Shown here one piece after another: positions 13,425-22,500 of a stretch of DNA of 64,000 bases. Source of the stretch: Allodiplogaster sudhausi (taxonomy: Eukaryota > Nematoda > Chromadorea > Rhabditida > Diplogasteridae); assembly GCA_945643635.1 (NCBI GenBank), contig CALZFC010000040.1, positions 3,613,501-3,677,500 on the forward strand. The letters run 5' to 3'. The notes below the pieces were generated by a model, which saw nothing but the letters and a program-made list of their open reading frames with translations, was not told where the DNA came from and did not search any database. A program made the position numbers and the translations under genes. Every line of letters starts with the position of its first letter. The first letter of the stretch is position 1.

Positions 13425-14021
13425 TACAGAGACATTCATCAAGTGTGAAAACGCCCGGCAGAGCATAATCAGTCTTCATCTTTTCTCGCGAGAACAACCC
13501 ATCACATTTCCTCCCTCACGCCTCGGAGCAAGCGGCTGTTCCAAACCGATAATTTGAAGGGCAAAGTCAGGACTCAAAATGCAGGAAACGCTATGAGTAA
13601 AAAGATGATGACACTCCGTATTTCTCTGCTGCGATGCAGACTTTGGACAACTTAAGGGGCGATAAAGGAAAGTAGAAATACTGTAATGAGATGCTGATTT
13701 GAGACGTGCCTTCTCCTTGCCACTGTTCAACTCCAGAAGGACGGCCACTTCCAGCTTGAGCATCTGCAGCTCTTCGTTCATGCTCTCCACCTGCAAGCAA
13801 CTCGTACTTCCTCCTTCCCTTCTCTTCCTTCTCTGCCTTGAGTGCGTATGATTCGTCCTTGTCGTCCTTGCACTCGTACACGGCTCCGAAGCCGCCTTCT
13901 CCAAGTTTTCTCACGACAACGAAGTCGCTGATCTGCATGAAAGGGCATTTGCACAGATCGAGAAGGAATTCCATGAAGACACCTTATCTCCATTTTTCAG
14001 CTGCACCAATTCAGCAGCCAT
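11819..14021 (-). CDS. tau-tubulin kinase (TTBK)/casein kinase 1-like protein kinase
   Basis: A small kinase of the CK1 superfamily, TTBK branch, consisting almost only of the catalytic domain. The start ATG is at 14021 ([13 protein letters not shown]). The glycine loop is [14 protein letters not shown] with the ATP lysine in SYALKAE (about 13900-13840). Further exons give [13 protein letters not shown], a VGKSLQDLR stretch (about 13050), the catalytic loop LHRDIKPAN (about 12650), LDFGMARKF (about 12475), [11 protein letters not shown] in place of the APE region (CK1-like, about 12270), [14 protein letters not shown], and a C-terminal lobe ending [19 protein letters not shown] at 11819. Catalytic Lys, HRD and DFG are all present, so it should be active. 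Nematodes carry dozens of such single-domain kinases, many expressed in the germ line. Introns carry CT/GA tracts. Confidence 0.88.
12850..12895 (+). repeat. GA microsatellite in kinase intron
   Basis: (GA)n tract in a TTBK-like intron, pyrimidine-rich on the coding strand. Confidence 0.85.
13318..13425 (+). repeat. CT microsatellite in kinase intron
   Basis: (CT)n of about 105 bp with scattered TTT interruptions, in a large intron of the TTBK-like gene; purine-rich on that gene's coding strand. Confidence 0.9.
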
Positions 14022-14739
14022 CTAAGAAGAGGCAACCGTGTGGCACCGATGGAATAGAAGATAATGACGACCCGTACCCCTACAACTCTCAAATCATGCT
14101 CTTTCTTCATGTTAAATATAAGTAAGTTATATTCAAATAGCTAACAGGAAGAGAAATTGTTTAAAATTACCCTTTCGTGTTCGATTTATGTATATGACAA
14201 TGGTTATGTATATAGAATGGTGGTGAAATAGAGGGTAGGATGAAGCGGTGACTCATTCAACCAACGAAAGTGCACTCAACTGATAAGGAAACTGACGCCA
14301 CCAGGGCTCCGAAGGAACTGAGAGTTCAAGACAGACATACTGATAGCATGAGAAACCCAGAAAGAGAGTTACTGATTAGAGATATAAAGAAAGAGGAAAA
14401 AGAGAGTGATGAAAAGTGAGATTGATAGATAGAGAGAGAGAGTGTGTGAGAGAATGAGAGATAAAGAAAACTTGGAAGTCTTGTTTGCACGAAGCAAAGC
14501 ATCGACAGATTGGCTCTTGCCTATTTCGCTTTTGACTATTGAATTAATGCTTAAATTCTTCGAGTTAATAGAGCAGAACAGAAATGGTTCTGTGTTGTTC
14601 TGCCAATCGCCGACGGTCGAGCACAGCGATGGGAGAACTCTCGAAATCTCAATCGGTTCTTCTTTTTTTTTCTTTTTTGTTGTTGTTATATTTAAACATA
14701 TAATCAATTTGTTCTAAGTGACATAATTAGCAGCTTCAG

Positions 14740-17700
14740 GCATCGAAGAATATTTCCAACAAGGTGCTCATTGAAATCAAGCAACTGGAAGACAAGGTTT
14801 CGTGATAAAATTCTCCTATTTAATTATGCACTTTTAATGTTTGGGTTGTTAATGTTTATATTAAATTCTAGACGCATTTCTTCACAACTTACCTGCTGCC
14901 TGATTACCTGGATGAAATGAATCGGGAATTGGTCATTGTGAGTCAGATGAATGTACTCACTGAAGACATCCTCCGCACGAACATCGAACTCCTCGACGAT
15001 ATCCCCAAGGCTCTTCTAATCGTCAATGCATTCTACCTGTCGCTTACAACCTTTTTCTTAAAATAATTAAATCCTTGGAAGGATGATGTCTAAGCTGTTT
15101 CATTAAGTGACCCGGATGATTCAGATCCAAAGGACTGGTGACTCAGTGGCAGAAGTCGACGGATCCTCTCTTCAGCGGCCTTCTCGTCTGTTTCATTCTC
15201 CGCAAGCTGCGAATGACTTTTGACAATTTGCATGAAACGACAATTTCCGCCGAATACAAGAAAGCCAAAAAGTTAGATGATTGAAGATCAATTGGTCATA
15301 ATGGCCTCTCTATATTGAATGTGATAATTGAAGAAAGATGGAAGATCGCGTAGTGAACTTGCTAAGAGAATGTTACGAGTCAAATGACGAGCAGACTATC
15401 AAGGTTCCTTCTCTCCTTTCACTTCAACAGATCTAATGATAGTCTTCAGGTATTAGAAGAAGATTACCACGCGGAGCTCGAGCATCACGAGCACATCAAA
15501 GGATTCTGCCAACGGCTCACTTTGCTGGATCTCGCGTTGATCACGAAGTGCGAAGTTAGTGTTCTGCTTAGCTGGCTACAGCCATTCAATTGAATATATT
15601 TAAAAAAAAGAATTGTAACATATGAAATGTACATGAATAATTAGCATCAAAAAGTACTTCTAATGATTGTGTAGAAGTTCCTAGACCACAAAGCTTGCCG
15701 AATTGTGATGGACTCTCGCTTCCGGCCTGGCTTCACCGTTAGCTTCATCAGCGGATTCTTTTGCATTCTGCTCATTCCCATCTTCTTTCGAGTGCAGTTC
15801 AGAGACAGACGTCAGCCCTTGAAGATGGCATTGTTCTGTTGCCATGCAGAGATGTACACGTATGTACACTGTATGAGATTGCAGGGGGGAAGACAATCGG
15901 AGCTCTTAATCGTCGGCAGAGCAACCAATACACTGCTACCATCTCTCATTATCGAAGAAAAATCAAGACAAATCGATCCTTCTTCGGCATCTTCGTTGAC
16001 GTCGTGTACTTGCACAAATACACCTGCGCTTAAATTAATACATAACTTTATAAAATGATTTAGAAAAAAATGGGCAAAACGAATCAAGCAGTTCTACGTG
16101 TCTCCTTTCGCGATATTCATACTTCATACAGTAAGTATAATAAAACGACGGGAGAGCATATTGATTAGTTACATTTCTTTAAAGATCTTCTATGTCTTGT
16201 ATGTCTTAACGTTTGCTGCCCTGTTGATAACCTGGACTGATCATCCCTTCTCAATCACTGAAGGCAGCGAACACTGGCTCAAGGTTAGACAGATTCGCAT
16301 TAATGTATTTTTATTTCTAGCGGAGACAATTTACTACCATTTTTTTTACTTGTATTTATGTTGAAGCGAATATTGTTCTGCAGATCCTGGTGTTTTGGTG
16401 GCAACTTTCGTTTATGCTAGACATGGGATACGGTATGTTGAAAGACCCGTACTACTTCGATCGCAATCCGGCGGACATCACACACAATGCTGCCAACTTC
16501 CTTGGTTGGAACCTGTCATCTGATCTTCCAATGTACTGAGAGACACTAGCCTGGAACTGTCTGCTGCTGTCTCTGGTGCTGCGAGATGCTCCCTTCTACC
16601 ACCCGATTCTGGCCTCTTGGCTCTTCGGATTCGCTTACTCTTGCTTCTACTTTTCCTTCATCTTCTCCACTCTCCGCACAATGCGCGTCTTCGCAGCCGA
16701 CTCCTTCTTCGGTGCCGTTGTCCTGATGATTCGCAAACTGGTATATATCCTCACAATCGTTATGTCCATGTGATATCCTCTGACTGATCCAGTCCTAATC
16801 AGTTCTGATTATTGCCAGGCCCGTCTGATGATCTCGTTCTTCGTTGTTTTCATTCTGTTCTGGTTCGCATTCGCCGTATCCGTGAACTCGCTGATTGGTC
16901 TGAAGAGTAATCATACCATCGCTTGGAAACTTTTCTCATCCGGTGCCTTTGAAATCTTCGGAGAACTTCAAGACAGCCAGCGGCATGGTTTCTTCCACTT
17001 TCCTTGAATTAGATTGAGAGTGAGAAAGAATGGTTTGAAAGGAGAGCTGGATGAGATCACTGGTTGTTCTCCCCTTCGAATGGAGGGGAATGAGTTGACT
17101 GATGTCTGGATCCAATGCAACTTCCGTTCCTGGGCTGTTCCTCTGCTTCTCTTCGGTTACGTCTTCGTCGTTACCATTCTTCTTGTCAACATCGTAGTCG
17201 CTTTCTTTACGTTGGTCTTTTTTCATATTTCATCATAAGAATTAGCTCGTACACATTTGTATGTACGTCGATCTTTGTGTACAAAGAAGCATATTCAAAT
17301 ATTCCTTCTACCATTCAGTATAAGGATATTTCTAAATCCATTGCATACTTCTAGAAGCACCTACGATGAAGTGCGCGAGAATTCACTTCTCTACTTCCGT
17401 TACAAGCAGTACGAGAGACTCGTTGAGTACGAGTCAGCGTGGAAGATCTGGCTGCCTCCTCCGTTCTCTCCCTTCGTCTTGCTCTTCTTCCTCCTTTGCC
17501 GTCTTCTTTCTCCAATCTTTTCCGGCTTCCACAGATGCTGGAGAAGGTGTGTCTATTCTGCAGGGGATTTCAAGATGAAGCGTATGGGGAAGGAGATGAG
17601 AAGTTGAAGGTGTATGCCGCAGAGGGTTCACGAGGCAATGTCTGAGAGCATCCCTATGACACGAATCCAGCCGCGGCCAAAAGATGATCTACTCTCTGCG

Positions 17701-18066
17701 AAGAACACCACCGTCCGTTTCGATGGTCTCCGTTTGTTCACTTACATATAATAGATTGAGAGTATCATTTCTTTATTGCTTCTCTCTTACTTATTACCTT
17801 GAGGTGCGACGGTGGAGGGAGGGCAGAGATTGATCTCTCGCACCCAGTCACAACTCTCTACTACATCTTCTGGCATAGTCCTCCCGGCCAGTGTTCGAAT
17901 GGGGCAGACTCTCTCGGCGAGTGAGGATGAAGCAGAGCCCTCTGAAGACGTGGCCGAGACATCGGCGGCAGGAGAGGGCACAACCGTCGGCAAACTCGAG
18001 AATACTGAGTTTGTCAACAAGAACATGCGGACGTTAGTCGTCGCCCAGTTCTTCGTGGAATGATAA
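14740..18066 (+). CDS. TRPM-family cation channel, apparently short N-terminus
   Basis: A six-helix TRP channel. The first clear exon begins at 14740 (NKVLIEIKQLEDK). Pre-channel helices match the TRPM homology region: DPLFSGLLVCFILRKL (about 15155-15210), LLRECYESNDEQTIK (about 15360) and FLDHKACR (about 15675). S1 is GFFCILLIPIFF, S2 IFYVLYVLTFAALLITW, S3-S4 lie at 16384-16740, S5 is ISFFVVFILFWFAFAVS (about 16830), the pore reads LFSSGAFEIFGEL (about 16930) and S6 VTILLVNIVVAFFT (about 17175-17215). The post-S6 segment (NSLLYFRYKQYERLVEYES, about 17380-17437) matches the TRPM box. A 45-nt intron at 16505-16549 removes an apparent stop. The roughly 700-residue N-terminal region normal for TRPM is not visible in the 700 bp left upstream. 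The 3' end is uncertain; tail exons at about 17627-17745 and 17805-18066 are open. Confidence 0.8.
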
Positions 18067-18080
18067 GGAGAACTGTCGCC

Positions 18081-18280
18081 CTAGGATGGTGTGGAAGCGC
18101 GTTCGAAAAGCCGCCGGCGGTGGTCGCCGTCAGTTCCTCCGCTACCGAGTGAACAAACAGAATGCCAGCCGCTCCCCCGTCCGCAGGGGGGTCGAGATGT
18201 CCATTCAGACGGAAACTGAAGACCCTTCCTCATCCTTACAACACGACCATTTCTACCACTCAAGTAGCCCGCAAAAATAA
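18081..18280 (+). CDS. basic Ser-rich open stretch, possible last TRPM exon or separate small ORF
   Basis: An open frame from ATG 18086 encodes 64 residues rich in Arg and Ser (RVRKAAGGGRRQFLRYRVNK near the start, QHDHFYHSSSPQK at the end). It follows an AG acceptor (CCCTAG at about 18080-18085). It may be an alternative C-terminal exon of the TRPM-like gene. No domain is recognised. Confidence 0.3.
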
Positions 18281-18399
18281 CACTGACCTTTCCTATTTCA
18301 CGAACGAAGGCCTGTACATAGGTGCTCATTCTTTAGGCGATAAACTGGATAAAGAGTGTATATCCTATCATAGTTAGGTATCGTTTCAAACGCGTCCAG

Positions 18400-18713
18400 T
18401 GGCCAGTTGGGGGGGGGGGGGGTGCAAGAACTCCGTTGTCGTTACTGAATAAACAGTAGAAACGAATATTCGAGGAGCAGATGCAGAAATCACAATCAAG
18501 AAAGAACGATCTGATTAGGAGATGAATAGATGCTCCAGACAATGGCTTGAGTGTCGTATCGTACAATACAAAGAAGATTTAGTGCTACCGTATGTACAGT
18601 AAACGATATTTTACTTTTGAAAAGCAATCACACTATAAATCCCGCTGAAGGGATTCTGGGAGCATTTTTCAGAAAACAATTTGTTTTCAAGCATAGTTGC
18701 GATAGTTGCATCG
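18400..18713. other. gap between TRPM-like and Rpp21 genes
   Basis: Contains a run of about 16 G at 18405-18422 and otherwise nothing recognisable. The 5' region of the Rpp21-like gene should be here. Confidence 0.4.
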
Positions 18714-19400
18714 ATGGCGGCGCCATTGTCAGATCAACATCTACATCTCAACTTCTTGCAGAAAGCAGCAGTTCATTTGGCCAAGCGAAGTTGGTTATTT
18801 TATCGTTGTTGAATGCATGTAAGATAATTATAATAGCTTTTCACTTATGAATTATCAATTTTCGCCTATTAATTATCACTTTTCACTTATTTATTATCAT
18901 TTAGTTAGACGAAGACTTCTTCGCACTTTTCACTTATTAATTATCACTTAGTTAGACGAAGACTTGTTCGCACTATTCACTTGTTAATTATCACTTTTCA
19001 CTTATTAATTGATAGGTATCTCGGTGGAAGATGCGTACACGAAGTTGAGTCGTCGCTTGGGCATGCAGATTCGCGAGAACCTCAACATCGACCGAAGCAA
19101 AGTTGATCCCGACTTCATGCGCATATTCTGCAAAAAGTGCAAACAAGTCTTCGTCTCCGACAGAGTTCCTCGGTTGGCCTTCATGTTTTTGCACATCCAT
19201 ACTATTTGTTCGGCCTGCATTCCTTATTTAGTTTTTTTTTTAGATTTGATCTGACGATGAGCCAGCGGCGCGTGATGGTGCGTAAATGTCGTCGATGTGG
19301 CCACTCTACAAACTATCAAGTCAGCTCGACTTATCTCTCTCGTAACGAGAAAGCGAAAGTCGAAGCATGCATTTCCTCATCCAATAATAACAAACAATAA
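18714..19400 (+). CDS. RNase P/MRP protein subunit Rpp21 (Rpr2/Snm1 family)
   Basis: A zinc-ribbon subunit of nuclear RNase P, which trims tRNA 5' ends. Three exons join with consistent phases: 18714-18789, 19016-19172 and 19244-19400. The N-terminus reads HLNFLQKAAVHLAKR, followed by YTKLSRRLGMQIRENLNIDR and then two Cys pairs, FCKKCKQVF and VRKCRRCGHSTNYQ, which make the family's zinc-binding ribbon. The total of about 129 residues suits the family. Intron 1 holds a degenerate tandem repeat. The stop codon TAA lies inside a perfect AATAAA (19396-19401), so the polyadenylation signal may overlap the end of the coding region. TAF2 starts only about 125 bp downstream on the same strand, a spacing like that inside nematode operons. 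Confidence 0.82.
18841..19010 (+). repeat. degenerate tandem repeat in Rpp21 intron 1
   Basis: Repeats of a TCACTTATTAATTA-like unit. A longer unit containing AGTTAGACGAAGACTT occurs at 18903 and again at 18950, a period of 47 bp. It occupies most of the intron up to the acceptor at 19015. Confidence 0.8.
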
Positions 19401-19525
19401 AGATGTTATAATTCAATTTCCTGGCAAAGATTTATCAAAAGCGATATGTTGCTCCGCTATCAAGATATTTGTAAGCTAGAGAGAATGGTTGATTAACGGG
19501 AAAGGAAAGGAGAAGGAGAGTTGGT

Positions 19526-22500
19526 ATGGAAGTCTTGATGGATTGGCGACCAGATGAGAACGGAGTAGATGGGATTCATCCTCCACTCTTGGTGCCAGAG
19601 AGGGACCGCACGCCGCCACGATTCGTTAGTTTCTTTTTTTCATTTTTCGCCCTCTTCTTGTTTACGTTGGTACGAAGTGAACCAGTTTTCCGCATTTGTT
19701 TTATGTATTCCACTATTAATAATTGCAGAGGATGAATGGTGGCGGCCGAAATGGGAGAGTGGAAGTGGCGGGAGGCGGCGACGGCGTTGGTGCTGGAGTC
19801 ATTGGAGATGACCAGCCTGAGCAAGCAGCTGGCGCCTACATCGACTGCTTCGCTGACTTCCGAATTTTATCACAGGTGTTGCTCTATTTCACTGACTAGT
19901 TGTTTGATGTGCTAGCCACTCGTGAGAGTGTCCTTTTTTCTACGATGGATCATGCGATTCGAATTGCAGACCGTGTTATTGTCGTGCATCGACTTCTCTC
20001 GGCACTCTTTTACAGTCTACACGGAGATGGAGATCATGCCTCTCGACCCTAACTTGGCTTCAGTCTTCCTCAACATTGGTCGGAGTACGTTGTGCCTCTG
20101 GCATCAAGGGTTGAGACTGGCACTCATTCCATCCTCTCAGATGTGCGTCTTCCAAATGAAGTGGACGGAAGCGAAGGCCGCGTCGCAATCAACGACGTAG
20201 AGGCGCGCTACGAGAAACTGGAGGTGTTCGATGTCAGTGGATTCTGCCATTACTTGGGCTGGCTCGAGAATCACTTTCTCTGCAGGGAGTGTCGAGGACC
20301 TGCAGAGAAAAGTCGATGCGCGAGTTGAAGAAGATTCGAGAAGAAAGAATCAAAACGCATGACGGAGAGCTGAGGATACAGGTTCCTTGCCAAGTCGTTC
20401 TTCCTTATTCTAATGACTGAATACAGATTCCAGCAGAAGTTCTTCCTTACGTGAGACGTTTGAGCTGCTTGAAAGTGTGCTTGGAAGTGTATGTGGAGAA
20501 GGCTGTTCATGTCAGTGTTAAAGTGTAGCGAGATCTTACGATTATTTGTTGCCGTTTAGGGTGTGCATTTCAATGGTGGGATCACTCCCGACGGAACCTT
20601 GGATAGAGGAGCCCACATCTTCACCTTTCGTTCTGGTTAGAGCAATTTGATGTAGCAGCTATTTAAATTGAACGATTGCGTGAGCCACTTTTTTTTACTT
20701 TCTGATGTTTATTCCTGAATTTTTCGCTTCCTTGCCGTTTAAAGATTTTGCTATCTCTTTTGTCAATTTAGCTACCTTTGCACATGCTTCTTTTTTAAAG
20801 GAATTGAGGAAAGTTGTTTTTTTCTCCTAGCAGGAGAATGCTAATTTAATATCTGACAGTACGTAGATATGGACGGATGTTTAAACATTTTTATGTTGAA
20901 AGAAAAGTAATAATGTCCTGTTGACAATGTACACCTGGCTTCTGACGTTTCAGACTTGATGTCATCTACCAGAGAATGGCTTCCTTGTCTCGACTCGCCA
21001 GATCAGCTTTGCCTGTGGAACCTTCACTTTTGTGTTGATTCTAGTTTGACTGTCGTTGCTGCCGGAGAGCTTCTTGTGAGTATTTCCTCTCAGTTATCAT
21101 CTTGTCAACAGAGTATACTTATATAGTTTATATCCACTTCAGGAGGTGGAGTTTGTATCGGAGGAAGCGAAGGAGAAGGTCTTTCACTACCAACAGCTTG
21201 TGCCAACGGCAGCCACGAATATGGGATGGGCCATTGGCAACTTCACTCCACACATTCACACTGACATGCCTGAGGTTATCCTTCATCGTTCCGTTGATGT
21301 TTAGAAGTGTCCATTTCTGTAATGATTCAGCTGACGAGTTTCTCGCTTCCCGGTTTGTCTGCTCTCGTGAGACACACAGTGCAGAACTTGGATAGAACTT
21401 TCGAATACTTTGAAGAGCTCCTCTCCTGCCGATACCCGTATGCGTCCTACAAGCAAGTCTTTGTTGACAATGTAAGTGTTCCTTAAAATGTCCCTTATTA
21501 ATTGCAAACATCGTATTGCTTTAGTTGCCAGAGGAGATGACATGTTACAGTAGCTTCACACTGTTTTCTGTTACCGTACTTTATCACAAGAAGATCATAG
21601 ATGTTGTCCAGGTTCGCTGCTTTGTTTGAATTTCTGTTTTTTTTGCCAATTAAATGCCATAAATCTCTTTCTTGAGTAATAAAATGGAAATGATTGCAGG
21701 AAGTGCGGCAAATCCTTGCCTTTGCAGTTGCTCGCCAGTTCTTCGGTTGTTTTATCTCTCCCGCTGATTTTGTTGATTTATGGGTCGTCCAGTCGCTCTC
21801 CAGGTCATTTCTTCTCAGAATTTTTATTTACCAGCTTATTACTTCATCTGCAGTCACAATAACATCAACCATTCATAGTTGAAGGTTCCTGACTTCTCTC
21901 TACATCAGCAAAGTGTTTGGTTATTCGGAGTACCTCTATCATCTGAAGAAGATTCTCAACGAAGTCTGCGACTACGAGAGCCAGTGGGGAGTGGTTGGTA
22001 GTTAGAGTGTGAATCAAGAGACCGAAGTGGAGGAGATGCTTGTTTAGCTGGTTCTCCGTTCTTGGTCCTCTTGGGACGATCGGCCGATTTGGCCGGGCTC
22101 TTCTCTGAGTTGCTCGCCACTTTACGCTGAAACACTTTTCAAGAAGGGCGAGCTTGTCATTCGTATGTTGCAAAAGAGACTAGGCAAGGAGCCTTTCTTC
22201 CAGGTTTCTTTCGTTCTTCCTTTCTTTGCTCATTCCATCTCCATCCCTTCCACTCCAGGTGCTGCACAAGATAGTGGGTGTGGGGGAGCAGATGCGAGGG
22301 AAGCGCCAGCAGCCCCAGTGCTGGATCTATTTGGTTCTCTCGACCGACGCTTTCTTCCGCACCGTGACGAGTGTCACTGGCAACGAGATTCCCACCTTTC
22401 TTGACCAGTGGGTCTATCAAGGCGGCCACGCTTCATTCCATGTTAGCCATTCAACAATCAAAGGGTATAAGTCGATTGATTATCTTTAAAAAAAATTGCA

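Noticed and set aside
16537..16539. In-frame TGA in the TRPM-like channel, suggesting a pseudogene
   Set aside because: A 45-nt intron with GT/AG borders and correct phase removes it, and the flanking helices remain in frame.
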